From NCBI GenBank assembly GCA_964362915.1, contig CAYIGH010000003.1, forward strand, positions 1 to 64,000: a DNA stretch of 64,000 bases, in the 5' to 3' direction. Positions 27,126 through 35,879 of the stretch are shown here, one piece after another. The notes under the pieces are model-generated. The model was given only the letters and a program-made list of their open reading frames with translations, did not search any database and was not told the DNA's origin. Position 1 is the stretch's first letter. Every line of letters begins with the position of its first letter. The stretch is from JAUSIK01 sp964362915 (lineage in GTDB: Archaea > Nanobdellota > Nanobdellia > Pacearchaeales > GW2011-AR1). The position numbers and the translations under genes are program-made.

Positions 27126-27656
27126 TCAATCTTTCTTCTTTTCAGCAACACTTCTTATCATAAGCCATCCTGCTCCTGCTCCAATCACAAGTAGCAATAT
27201 TGCCCCAAAGGCTCTTGTGTTATAAATCTCCCTGCTTAATCTAAACAAGTTAGGATCTGCCCCTGCCCCGCTGCTTCCAGGAAGATAAGGCGCAATAACC
27301 TCAGAAAAAACAATAAACCCAGAAATTAAGAATATAATAATCAAAACAAGAATAAATGCAACTCCCACTCCCTTGTGCATAAACTCAGCAGGTTTCCCAA
27401 CAAATCCCAAAATAAATAAAATAAAAAACAAGCTAATAATTAACATTCCAAACCATGGAGTTATAGTCAAAACATATTCTCTAACCCCGGCAGCAGAAAC
27501 AAAAATAGTCGCAATAACAAAAGAAATAAAGAATTGCACAAAAAGGCTCTCTCCCAATAATTTTGTCTTATTCAGCAAAGCAAATAAAATAGCAAGCACT
27601 ATTAAAAATGCCAATATTGGTCCAAAATAACTTAATCCTGTAATATCCACTGCCAT
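27126..27656 (-). CDS. Multi-TM protein, paralogue 3 of 3
   Basis: 176 residues from the ATG at 27656; an earlier TTG at 27674 would overlap the upstream gene. Five hydrophobic helices; the opening FGPILAFLIVLAILFALLNK and TKLLGESLFVQ correspond position by position to LPFLLMFTLVFAVLEK/TKILGDGKRQ in the gene at 28288. Likely the same membrane complex as the neighbouring paralogues. No named family. Confidence 0.6.
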   Translation of the reverse strand: MAVDITGLSYFGPILAFLIVLAILFALLNKTKLLGESLFVQFFISFVIATIFVSAAGVREYVLTITPWFGMLIISLFFILFILGFVGKPAEFMHKGVGVAFILVLIIIFLISGFIVFSEVIAPYLPGSSGAGADPNLFRLSREIYNTRAFGAILLLVIGAGAGWLMIRSVAEKKKD

Positions 27657-27660
27657 TTTT

Positions 27661-28206
27661 TTAAGCGGGTTCAAAAAACCCCTTCATAAGAGCCTTACCA
27701 AAGTTACTCGCCGGAGTAGTCTGCCTATCCCCTCCACCAGAAGTAGCAACTGCAATAATAATAGCTAAGAACAAAACACCAAGGATAATCCATCCTACAG
27801 CCTCGCCTCCAAAACCATATATTCCCCATCCAAGATTCAAAAAGGTCTGATAAATAACAATAATACCGATAATAACTGCAATGCCAGCCAAGCCCCACCC
27901 CCAATATCTTCTTTCATCTTCAGGAATAAATAATCCGACTAAAATCAAAACAGCTAATAAAGTTACTACCCCTATACCTAATCTAGGAAACAACTCTGCA
28001 TAAAATTGATTAAACCAGCCAAATCGAATAGCCATAAAACCAACAACGAGAGCAATAATAACATTAACTCCCTTGTTATTTCCAAATATTTTCATAAAGC
28101 TCAATATGCCAAAAACAACAGCAAATATTAATAGAAAGGGCAGGGCATAATCAAAAACCCCATAACTTTCCCACAAATACAAAAGATCCTGAATACTGTA
28201 AACCAT
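27661..28206 (-). CDS. Multi-TM protein, paralogue 2 of 3
   Basis: 181 residues and five or six hydrophobic helices. It shares the pattern LPFLLIFAVVFGILSFMKIFG...IIALVVGF with its two neighbours. Expressed from the 15-bp promoter core also found at the secretion ATPase, so it is probably part of that system. The next gene starts four bases after its stop. Confidence 0.62.
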   Translation of the reverse strand: MVYSIQDLLYLWESYGVFDYALPFLLIFAVVFGILSFMKIFGNNKGVNVIIALVVGFMAIRFGWFNQFYAELFPRLGIGVVTLLAVLILVGLFIPEDERRYWGWGLAGIAVIIGIIVIYQTFLNLGWGIYGFGGEAVGWIILGVLFLAIIIAVATSGGGDRQTTPASNFGKALMKGFFEPA

Positions 28207-28228
28207 CTTTATTTAAATGAAAAATGCT

Positions 28229-28243
28229 TTAAATATCTTTCGT
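28229..28243 (-). promoter_or_regulatory. Core promoter identical to that of the secretion ATPase
   Basis: Minus-strand ACGAAAGATATTTAA, 23 bases before the ATG at 28206. Sequence and spacing match the copy at 25901-25915 exactly; the flanks differ, so this is conservation of function or of a binding site rather than a long duplication. Confidence 0.65.
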
Positions 28244-28287
28244 GAAAGACTTAGTTCTTTCAATTCTTAGATATATTTCGTATACGT

Positions 28288-28803
28288 CTACTTATTTCCC
28301 TTGATTTCTCCGCCGCTATTATTGCTCTTTCCCCCCCAGACTACAGCAGCAATAGCTCCAATAATAATCACAATCAAAATCCCATTAATAAATAATCCTG
28401 TATTGGCCCCATAAATAAAATTAACAACGAAATCCAATCCTCCTGTCAAAATTAAAACCATTGCAATAACTAAAATTCCTGCGAGAATCCCGACAGTAAT
28501 TCTTAACCCACTGGGCATTTCAAATCCCTCCCCTCTATGTACAAACCCAAATAAAAGCATGAAGATTAAAATTACAACTAAAGCAACTCCTAAAATAGGA
28601 ATCATTCTAACCACAACATCTGTCGCAGACCCAAATGAAACAAAAACCAGTGCAATAACTAAAGAAATAATAGCATCAATCTGCCTTTTTCCATCGCCTA
28701 AAATCTTTGTCTTTTCTAAAACAGCAAAAACCAAAGTAAACATTAACAAAAATGGCAGTATAGTTTCAACAAAAAGAGGGTTAGTAAATATTGTTTCAAC
28801 CAT
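28288..28803 (-). CDS. Multi-TM protein, paralogue 1 of 3
   Basis: 171 residues with five hydrophobic helices and a polar Ser/Asn/Lys tail. ILPFLLMFTLVFAVLEKTKILG is the best copy of the segment repeated in the two genes downstream. A TTTATATATA box lies about 20 bases before the ATG on the minus strand. Possibly pilus-associated channel or scaffold proteins. Confidence 0.62.
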   Translation of the reverse strand: MVETIFTNPLFVETILPFLLMFTLVFAVLEKTKILGDGKRQIDAIISLVIALVFVSFGSATDVVVRMIPILGVALVVILIFMLLFGFVHRGEGFEMPSGLRITVGILAGILVIAMVLILTGGLDFVVNFIYGANTGLFINGILIVIIIGAIAAVVWGGKSNNSGGEIKGNK

Positions 28804-28913
28804 AATTAAAATTAAACTTTAATATATATAAACCTTCTCACAGAATCGTATTGTTGCGTCTACGGGTGTTAAAAGCGATTAATTTATATACTGAAAAATA
28901 CAATTATTTATTA

Positions 28914-29102
28914 ATGAAAAAGGTTATAGTAGTTATGGCAAGTAAGCGTATTTCTAAAGATGCTGAATTGAAAAAACTTTTAGAGGAAAGTGAGAATATA
29001 ATAAACGTAAGCGGAGCCAACATAATCTATATTAAGAAAGAAATGGAAAGAATAGATAAAAAGAGTCAAGAAGTTGAAAGAAAAATTTCATTACTTCTTT
29101 AA
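28914..29102 (+). CDS. Short coiled-coil protein
   Basis: 62 residues, charged heptad helix (DAELKKLLEESENI and MERIDKKSQEVERK). The ATG at 28914 is chosen since AATTTATATA at 28881-28890 predicts transcription from about 28912; a longer upstream frame would not be transcribed. Overlaps the tail of the convergent gene by 12 bases. Confidence 0.45.
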   Translation: MKKVIVVMASKRISKDAELKKLLEESENIINVSGANIIYIKKEMERIDKKSQEVERKISLLL

Positions 29103-29444
29103 TTTCCGAGACATATAATTTGTTAATTTTTGTTGCATATTCTTTAATTCTTCATTTTCATTTATTAAATCTAAATTGTAATTTCTTATCTCTTTAAACA
29201 GATGCTTGGAAATAGCATATAATTCTCTTAATTCTCTATCTCTGCTGTCCATAGTTAGTTTTTGTAATGCAGATGTAGTTACTACTATCAATGCAAATAA
29301 ACTAACCAATAAAACTATTCTATTTGGAATGTACTCTAAAAGTAAAATGAGAACGAATTGCTCTACAAAATAAGCTATAATAAATGAAACATCAAAAAAT
29401 GAATAATTGTTATGGAAAAAATCTCTTATAAATCTCCATAACAT
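29091..29444 (-). CDS. Two-TM protein with C-terminal coiled coil
   Basis: 117 residues from the ATG at 29444 (a TTG at 29459 is the alternative). Two hydrophobic helices followed by a charged helical tail (KHLFKEIRNYNLDLINENEE). Same general plan as the protein at 9036-9398. Unknown function. Confidence 0.5.
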   Translation of the reverse strand: MLWRFIRDFFHNNYSFFDVSFIIAYFVEQFVLILLLEYIPNRIVLLVSLFALIVVTTSALQKLTMDSRDRELRELYAISKHLFKEIRNYNLDLINENEELKNMQQKLTNYMSRKLKK

Positions 29445-29556
29445 TCCTATAATAATCAAGATGGATAATATGTGTTATTTAAAATAGGATAATAAAACCT
29501 TTCTAAGATTGACAAATTTTAAGTTTACAATGTAACAATACAACCCAAAACTTCCT

Positions 29557-29853
29557 TTAAACCCCAGTCAAACTCTCTGCCTCAGCGCCCTCTAAAGCAA
29601 AACTGCCTTCTTTTTCAGGCAAAGAAGCCTTATTAATTATAAAAACATCTCCGATAGCCTTAACGAACTGATGCGGCACTACAACTCCTCTTGCCCCTCC
29701 AAACATACTCAAAAAACTATTTCCAATTCTTATTTTCCATCCATCAATTTTATTATCAGCCAAATTAACCTCTTCTATCTGTCCAAAATAATCTCCATCA
29801 GAAGTATAAACATGTTTTCCAAGTATTTCACTGATATTCTTTATCCTCAGCAT
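29557..29853 (-). CDS. PRC-barrel domain protein
   Basis: 98 residues. A PRC barrel of the archaeal small-protein type: ILGKHVYTSDGDYFGQIEEV and GVVVPHQFVKAIGDVFIIN. Such proteins are related to the RimM barrel and, in archaea, to CdpB-type cell division adaptors; which role applies here cannot be told. The tail is acidic and Ala-rich. Confidence 0.85.
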   Translation of the reverse strand: MLRIKNISEILGKHVYTSDGDYFGQIEEVNLADNKIDGWKIRIGNSFLSMFGGARGVVVPHQFVKAIGDVFIINKASLPEKEGSFALEGAEAESLTGV

Positions 29854-29963
29854 GAATTTCTTTGTCTTGTAGGGTATTTATAGTTTTTGTTTGCAAAATA
29901 TATAAATTAAACAATAAACTAAAAAGCAACAAGGTTTATATAAATGCTTATCTCTCCTTAAAA

Positions 29964-30608
29964 ATGAAGCCTGCTGAAATTGGTAATATTTTCATAGCAA
30001 TTATCCTTCTTACAATTGTTTCAGGCCTCGCATTCGTAATTAATTCACAATGGGAAGATCTCTCTCTAGCATTTGCCTTTTCTGCAATAATAATCTTTAT
30101 AGCAGTCCTATCAAAAAAATTAACAGCATATCTCTTAGATGCAGATGTAGAGCATGAAATATGGGAAATAACCCGCTTAGGCCTCAAAAAATCAGATCAT
30201 TTCAAAAAACCATTTCCTGCAGGCATACTCCTTCCTCTTATAATCTCAATAATAACTTTAGGAACAATAAAATTCTCAGCATTTTTAACATTTGAAGCAA
30301 GGGCATTAAAATATCGTGCTTCAAAACGTTTTGGTTTTTATAGCTATACTGAAATGACAGATTGGCACAATGCTTTAATAGGAGCCTCAAGCGCAATAGC
30401 CCTCTTTCTAGTTGCGATAATCGCATATTTCCTTCCGATAGCAGATCTAGAATCCCTCTCTAAAATGTCAATCTACTATATCTTTTGGAATCTTCTGCCC
30501 ATATCAAAACTAGACGGTACGCAAATATTCTTCGGCTCAAGAATTCTCTGGGCAGTTCTTGCCACTATAACTTTAATAGCAACAATGATGGCAATAATCA
30601 CTATATAA
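29964..30608 (+). CDS. Site-2 protease (M50)-like membrane protein without HExxH
   Basis: 214 residues from the ATG at 29964, which is placed 24 bases after GTTTATATA at 29934-29942. Five or six TM helices. IFWNLLPISKLDG near the C-terminus matches the second M50 motif (N-x-x-P-x-x-x-LDG). The first motif is expected near KLTAYLLDADVEHEIWEITR, which has EHEIWE instead of HExxH, so zinc-protease activity is doubtful. Likely an inactive homologue. Confidence 0.6.
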   Translation: MKPAEIGNIFIAIILLTIVSGLAFVINSQWEDLSLAFAFSAIIIFIAVLSKKLTAYLLDADVEHEIWEITRLGLKKSDHFKKPFPAGILLPLIISIITLGTIKFSAFLTFEARALKYRASKRFGFYSYTEMTDWHNALIGASSAIALFLVAIIAYFLPIADLESLSKMSIYYIFWNLLPISKLDGTQIFFGSRILWAVLATITLIATMMAIITI

Positions 30609-30642
30609 GAAGGCCTAAATATTAAATTCGCTAAATAAAAAA

Positions 30643-33090
30643 ATGAAAGAGGCCAAGTTTATGAAAATTGCTTTTTTATCAATAATCCTTCTATTTCTAA
30701 TAACGAATTTTGTCACTGCTGCAATAGAGCCCCGTAATATAGACCAATATTGGCAGAGAGGTGACGCAAATGATGATGGAAAGCTTGACTTAAGCGATGC
30801 TGTCTATGGGCTTAAATATTTATTTTCAGGAGGCGGTCCTATCAGATGCCTGGAATTAGGCGACTTAGACAATGATGGAAAAATAGCTCTTAATGATCCT
30901 ATCTATCTTCTAAATCATTTATTCCAAGGAGGACATCCTCCAGCAACTCCGGAAAATATTGAGGAGCAAGATGGAAATGATAGACCATTAGAAATTGGTT
31001 TCCTCTATTTTGATTATGCTCAAGAAATTCCAGAAATTGAACTGGAAATTCCAATAACTCTATCATTAGCGAGCGAGCAAGGAATAATGAAATATTGCAA
31101 AATATCTGCATATCTTGACGCTGACAAAAATAATCCTAAAATAGAAATTCTAGAAGTTGGCCACCCGGATTTTATTGGAAATCTGCCTAATCCATTAGAA
31201 TTTATTGTTGGAGACGAAATAGGCGAAAATAGTATGTCGCTTGATAAAACCTATCTTCTTGAAGCATTGTGTAAAGATGATAAGGGCACTGAAGCAACTA
31301 CTGCTATAAAAATAAAAACAATTGCCCAAAAAAAACCCCGTGATTGTACCATTGGAGATATATGTTGCTCAAAAACTGATGGCGCTAAAATTTGCATTTA
31401 TGGAGATGGTCCACATTCAGAAAAAGCATGCAATGACATTCCCTCTATTGATCCTAATGATGATTTTCTTCAAGGACAATGGAATGAAGAAGAAACCCCA
31501 GAAACCTGTAATATACAAGAAAATCTCCTAGCAAATAACAAAGAAAAAAATCAAATTGAATTATTAGGGTCGCCTCCGGATATTCCTGGAAATAATCCTC
31601 CAATATCAACCTTAACAGCATGTTGCGAAGTGACTTGCTCTAATGGAGAAAAAACCTGCGCACAAACTGTAGAAGACTCCTGCGATAGTTTAATTGAAAA
31701 CTGGATACCCTATGGATATGCATCTCCTTCAGACTTATGTGATAAAAAATTTCCAGGCACTTCAGCAACATTAGTAGAATATCGCCCAAGTAAAACCTGC
31801 GATACAACACTGGCAATTCCTAAATGCGACTCAAAAAATGGATGTGAAGTAGAATCAATAAAAATTCTTAGAAGATTAGATCAATGGGGAGAAATTCCAA
31901 GAAGTTTTAGAATGCCTAGGCCTTACATGACAGAAGTTGAAATAATAAATAAAAATAAAGAAATCAAAGATGCTGCTGAAGAAATAGGAATATCTGGAAC
32001 AGCAATGCAAATACCTAAAGCACTTGATGCTAATCATAATCATAATCAACTTCTAGGATTTGGCGAAGGATGGGTAAAAGGCACGGACGTTAAATTTGAG
32101 AAAATAACTAAAAATAGACAACAAAGAATAAATATTCAATTCCTCGGAGATTATAAGATGGAATATTCATTTGTAGTAAAAGGAGAGTTAAAAGCGACTA
32201 GTGACCCAAAAGAATGTGAAAAATATCAATTCACAAAAATCACTGCAAAACGGATAGAAAATGGAGTAGGAAAAGAATTTTCTAAATATATTGGAGTAAC
32301 AGAAAATAAAGATCAACAAGGAAACATAATTAGTACGGAGTTCTTGCTTCCTATAAATCAGTATCTGTTTTCCTCAGAGGAGCTAAAAAAAGAAAAAAGT
32401 CTGCACGAAATGGAAGGAAAACTGCCAAATACAAAAACCCTTCTTGACAAAACTACACATATTCCTATAAATGCTTTAAATTCTATACAAGAATCACGTA
32501 ATGAATTTAAAAATCTTGCTTTATGCTCATATGACTCAGATTCATATTGCGCTGATGATTATAGAGAAGAAAGATCGTCAAAATTAGGCGATATAAGAAA
32601 AGACCTAGATGCTTTAATCAGTTGGCCAATAATAATGGAAGGATATTTTGAAACGTCCCCTGTAGTAATCAGAAATCCTATGATAATATGGCACGATAGT
32701 CCGGGCTTAATTAATAATCTCAAATATTTTGCGCTTCTGCCTTCACGAACCCGTTCATATCCTCTACTTCGAGAAACACTTAATTTCCATGAGGAATATC
32801 AAGCGTCTTTTATTATGATTATTGAAGATGAAAAACCGCGCCCGTATTCTGAAAATGTCAATGGGCAACTACAAACACAATCTGCTCTCCACAGATGGTT
32901 ATGTGAATTAGAAGATATACATATAAAATCAACAGGGGGCTCTCCAAAAAGATATGAGTTAATAGATGAACCAACATGCAAATGCTACCCTCAAAGAAAA
33001 AAATCTCCTCAAGATAACTGGGAAAGAATTAAAGGCAAAGAAGGTGATCCCATAAATTCAGAAACAGGTTTTATTGAAAAAATCTGCTGA
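30643..33090 (+). CDS. Secreted dockerin protein A (paralogous family)
   Basis: 815 residues. Signal peptide (1-27), then a dockerin-type module at about 37-97 with two calcium loops, DANDDGKLDLSD and DLDNDGKIALND, each followed by a YLF/HLF-GG helix end. The remaining 700 residues are unrecognised, with a Cys-rich segment (ACCEVTCSNGEKTCAQT) and a C-terminal domain HRWLCELEDIHIKS...CKCYPQRK shared with the proteins at 48226-50400 and, more distantly, 53391-55097. Dockerins normally bind cohesins on a scaffold. TATA-like CCTAAATATTAAA at 30613-30625 fits the ATG at 30643. A small partner gene follows. Confidence 0.82.
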   Translation: MKEAKFMKIAFLSIILLFLITNFVTAAIEPRNIDQYWQRGDANDDGKLDLSDAVYGLKYLFSGGGPIRCLELGDLDNDGKIALNDPIYLLNHLFQGGHPPATPENIEEQDGNDRPLEIGFLYFDYAQEIPEIELEIPITLSLASEQGIMKYCKISAYLDADKNNPKIEILEVGHPDFIGNLPNPLEFIVGDEIGENSMSLDKTYLLEALCKDDKGTEATTAIKIKTIAQKKPRDCTIGDICCSKTDGAKICIYGDGPHSEKACNDIPSIDPNDDFLQGQWNEEETPETCNIQENLLANNKEKNQIELLGSPPDIPGNNPPISTLTACCEVTCSNGEKTCAQTVEDSCDSLIENWIPYGYASPSDLCDKKFPGTSATLVEYRPSKTCDTTLAIPKCDSKNGCEVESIKILRRLDQWGEIPRSFRMPRPYMTEVEIINKNKEIKDAAEEIGISGTAMQIPKALDANHNHNQLLGFGEGWVKGTDVKFEKITKNRQQRINIQFLGDYKMEYSFVVKGELKATSDPKECEKYQFTKITAKRIENGVGKEFSKYIGVTENKDQQGNIISTEFLLPINQYLFSSEELKKEKSLHEMEGKLPNTKTLLDKTTHIPINALNSIQESRNEFKNLALCSYDSDSYCADDYREERSSKLGDIRKDLDALISWPIIMEGYFETSPVVIRNPMIIWHDSPGLINNLKYFALLPSRTRSYPLLRETLNFHEEYQASFIMIIEDEKPRPYSENVNGQLQTQSALHRWLCELEDIHIKSTGGSPKRYELIDEPTCKCYPQRKKSPQDNWERIKGKEGDPINSETGFIEKIC

Positions 33091-33125
33091 GAAATATTTA
33101 TAAACTGCATACATTTAGTCAAATT

Positions 33126-33383
33126 ATGAAAACATTAACAAAATGTCTCCTAACAGAATGCGCATTAACTCTAGTTAGTATAACTGGAAAATTCGCACTG
33201 CAGAAAGAATTTGAAACTCCTAAAGAAGTTATCTTGGACAAATATCTCGGAAGCACGCCCCTTGGATTATATAGGGAAGAAAATGTTCTAGACCTAAAGA
33301 AAATAAGAATTTATGACCCTGAAAAAAAAGAATATATCTATCCTTTCAGAGATTCTCCTCAAGAACAAAAAAACAACAAATAA
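33126..33383 (+). CDS. Small exported partner protein
   Basis: 85 residues with a weak N-terminal hydrophobic segment containing Cys (CLLTECALTLVSITG). Its end, DLKKIRIYDPEKKEYIYPF, resembles the end of the 67-residue protein at 50444-50647 (DIKKVRIIDNNGRSYRLF), which is also next to a dockerin gene. It has its own TATA box (AATATTTATAAAC at 33093-33105). Function unknown; a dedicated accessory of the dockerin protein is suggested by recurrence. Confidence 0.5.
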   Translation: MKTLTKCLLTECALTLVSITGKFALQKEFETPKEVILDKYLGSTPLGLYREENVLDLKKIRIYDPEKKEYIYPFRDSPQEQKNNK

Positions 33384-33419
33384 CCAAAACTATATATAAA
33401 AACAATTCTCTGAAAAACT

Positions 33420-34973
33420 ATGTTAAATCTGTCTCCTAGAGAATATCAAAAAGCAATTTTTGAAACAGCAAAAAACAATAACACGTTAGTCGTGCTCCCC
33501 ACAGGCCTTGGAAAAACTTTAATATCTCTCCTTTTGGCAGTTGACAGAATACAAAAATATCCTGCGAAAAAAATTCTCATGCTCGCGCCTACAAGACCTT
33601 TAGTAGAACAGCATTTCAATACATTTAAATCCCAGCTCCCGGAATTATATGCTGATCTGCAGCTATTTATGGGCTCAATACATCCAAATAAAAGAAAATC
33701 AATATTCCAAACAGCAGATATAATCTTCTCAACACCGCAATGCATTGCTAATGATCTAAAAAACGACTTATATAATTTAGAAGACGTTTCTCTTTTAATA
33801 ATGGATGAAGCCCATCGTTGTCTGAAAAACTACGATTATACAGCAGTTGTTAATTACTATAAGCAGCAGGCAAAAGCTCAAAGAATCCTGGGCTTAACCG
33901 CCTCTCCTGGTTCGGATTCATCAAAAATCAAGGAAATTTGCTCTCATCTCGATATAGAAGAAATAGAAGTCCGTACAAGAGATTCAGAAGATGTTAAACC
34001 CTATCTAAAAGAAAGAGAATTTCAAAAAGTAGAAGTGCCATTCCCACTAGAATTCCAAGAAATAAAGGTTCTTCTAAAAAGAATCTATGATGAAAAAGTA
34101 GAGCGATTAAAATCAAGAAAACTTCTATTCGGCCCAATAAATAAAATAACTCTCCTTCAGCTCCAAAATCGTCTTGCAGCCAGAATTCCAATAAGAGACT
34201 TTAATGCGATGATAGGGATGTCTTTGACTGCTCAAGCAATAAAAATATCTCATGCAATGGAGTTGTTAGAAACCCAGACACTTTCAGGCCTAAATGAATA
34301 TCTTATGAGTTTAATAAAACAAGCACAAGAAAAAAAGAGTCGGGCAGTACAATCTTTAGTTAAAACTCCTGAATTTAATGCGGTACTGATCTCCCTAAGA
34401 AATCTTCAGGCAAAAAAAATAGAGCATCCAAAAATAGAAGAACTTGCAGTACTAGCAGAAAACCAGTTTAAAGAAAATCAAAATGCTAAAATTATTGTAT
34501 TTGCACAATTCAGAGAAACAGCCCAAACAATAGTAGATAGATTAAAGCAAATTCCAGAGATAAAAGCATCTATTTTCATAGGTCAGGCAAAAAAATCAAA
34601 CTCCAGAGGCACTTCTGGCTTAAATCAAAAAGAACAGAAACAAATAATAGAAAAATTCCGTTCGGGAGAAATAAATACCATAGTGGCAACTGCAATAGGA
34701 GAAGAAGGACTTGATATTCCGGAAGTTAGCGCAGTAATATTTTATGAGCCAATCCCTTCAGCAATAAGGAAAATCCAAAGAGCAGGAAGAACCGCCCGCC
34801 TCTCTCCAGGAAAATTAATCATCTTGATGACTAAAGACACCCGCGATATAGCATTCCATTATGCCTCATCAGCAAAAGAAAGAAAAATGTATAAAACTCT
34901 GGATGTTGTAAAACAAGAATTGAAAGAAAAGCAAAAAGATAATTCTCCGGCTCTTTCAGATTTTAAAACTTAA
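33420..34973 (+). CDS. hef: Hef/FANCM-type SF2 helicase, helicase half only
   Basis: 517 residues. Motif I PTGLGKT (27-33), motif II DEAH (129-132), motif III LTASPGS, and motifs V-VI TAIGEEGLDIPEV and QRAGRTAR. The insert between the RecA-like domains is the fork-recognition domain of Hef/FANCM. It would unwind branched or stalled fork DNA. Euryarchaeal Hef carries an XPF nuclease on the same chain; here that part is a separate gene at 35880-36554. The membrane gene at 34975 begins one base after its stop. Confidence 0.85.
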   Translation: MLNLSPREYQKAIFETAKNNNTLVVLPTGLGKTLISLLLAVDRIQKYPAKKILMLAPTRPLVEQHFNTFKSQLPELYADLQLFMGSIHPNKRKSIFQTADIIFSTPQCIANDLKNDLYNLEDVSLLIMDEAHRCLKNYDYTAVVNYYKQQAKAQRILGLTASPGSDSSKIKEICSHLDIEEIEVRTRDSEDVKPYLKEREFQKVEVPFPLEFQEIKVLLKRIYDEKVERLKSRKLLFGPINKITLLQLQNRLAARIPIRDFNAMIGMSLTAQAIKISHAMELLETQTLSGLNEYLMSLIKQAQEKKSRAVQSLVKTPEFNAVLISLRNLQAKKIEHPKIEELAVLAENQFKENQNAKIIVFAQFRETAQTIVDRLKQIPEIKASIFIGQAKKSNSRGTSGLNQKEQKQIIEKFRSGEINTIVATAIGEEGLDIPEVSAVIFYEPIPSAIRKIQRAGRTARLSPGKLIILMTKDTRDIAFHYASSAKERKMYKTLDVVKQELKEKQKDNSPALSDFKT

Positions 34974-34974
34974 A

Positions 34975-35202
34975 ATGAAAAATATACGGCTAAAACCCTG
35001 CCTAAAAAACTTAGAAAAGAAAAAAATAATTTCAAAAAGACCGCATCCTATAATTCCATTCATTATAACTGCTATAATCCCTCTCCTCTTCTTTATCAAA
35101 ACATCTAATTATATATTAACAATCTCAATATACATATTATTCATCTTCTCATTAATATTCTCAATTATCCATCTAATAATCTACAAACTCCTCCCTGCCT
35201 AA
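34975..35202 (+). CDS. Small two-TM protein
   Basis: 75 residues: a basic N-terminal 25 residues (KNLEKKKIISKRPHP) and two hydrophobic helices. Starts one base after the helicase stop, so probably coupled. No family recognised. Confidence 0.5.
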   Translation: MKNIRLKPCLKNLEKKKIISKRPHPIIPFIITAIIPLLFFIKTSNYILTISIYILFIFSLIFSIIHLIIYKLLPA

Positions 35203-35237
35203 AATGTTCCACAGCCTTTCAACAAAAACCCAAAACA

Positions 35238-35259
35238 TTTATATATACATATACGTATA
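35238..35259 (+). promoter_or_regulatory. VapBC promoter with palindromic operator candidate
   Basis: TATA box TTTATATATA at 35239-35248 overlaps or abuts the perfect palindrome TATACGTATA at 35250-35259, in a run of alternating ACAT/ATAC repeats. The ATG at 35267 follows. A repressor binding at 35250-35259 would block initiation, as expected for toxin-antitoxin autoregulation. Confidence 0.5.
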
Positions 35260-35266
35260 CATATAT

Positions 35267-35479
35267 ATGTCAAAACTAATTAATATCTCAAATGAAATTT
35301 ACAAAAAGCTTTCTACTATAAAAGGAAAAGAAAGCTTCTCTATAATAATTGAAAATTTGTTGGAAAAAAAAACAAATAAAGATGCCATTTTAGCATGTGC
35401 CGGAAAAGGAGGCTTAAACGAAGATGCGTTAAAATCTCTTCGCAAAGACTGGAAAAAATGGTCAGACAAATATGCTTAG
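35267..35479 (+). CDS. VapB-type antitoxin (DUF217/COG1753-like)
   Basis: 70 residues. INISNEIYKKLSTIKGKESFSIIIENLL is cut here to the recognisable blocks: NEIYKKLSTIKGKESF and IIENLL, typical of the small archaeal antitoxins that pair with PIN toxins. The C-terminal ALKSLRKDWKKW would be the toxin-binding tail. Overlaps the toxin start by 22 bases. Confidence 0.8.
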   Translation: MSKLINISNEIYKKLSTIKGKESFSIIIENLLEKKTNKDAILACAGKGGLNEDALKSLRKDWKKWSDKYA

Positions 35480-35838
35480 ATTCTGATGTTCTCATTGATC
35501 TGGTTCTGGGAAAAGAAGAAATAATAAATTTCATACAACAAACAGAAGCAGAATGGTTTACAACCACTATAAACATTTTCGAAATTTTGTCAGAGAGCAA
35601 CGAAAAACAAAAAAATATTGAGAATTTAATCATAGGACTCAAAAAAATAGATTGGGATGAAAAATCAGCATTAAAAGCAGGAGAAATAAGAAAGGCCCTG
35701 AAAGAGAAAGGAGATATCATAGAAATAAGAGATATTTTTATAGGAGCGGCATGTATTGAAAATAAACTCGAACTTTTAACAAATAATAAAAAACATTTTG
35801 AAAGAATGAAACAATTTGGATTAAAATTAATAGAATAA
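35458..35838 (+). CDS. VapC-type PIN-domain toxin
   Basis: 126 residues. PIN active-site acids are visible in CLDSDVLIDLVLG (first Asp), NIFEILSES (Glu), and EIRDIFIGAACIE (Asp). A site-specific RNase neutralised by the preceding antitoxin. I took the ATG at 35458 since the upstream frame is only the antitoxin gene read out of frame. The pair sits between the two halves of Hef. Confidence 0.85.
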   Translation: MVRQICLDSDVLIDLVLGKEEIINFIQQTEAEWFTTTINIFEILSESNEKQKNIENLIIGLKKIDWDEKSALKAGEIRKALKEKGDIIEIRDIFIGAACIENKLELLTNNKKHFERMKQFGLKLIE

Positions 35839-35879
35839 AAACAACTAAAATTTAAATAATTCTATCGTCCTATTATATC

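Noticed and set aside
29862..29963. N-terminal extension of the M50-like protein
   Set aside because: The TATA box at 29934-29942 lies inside it, so transcription should begin at the chosen ATG (29964).
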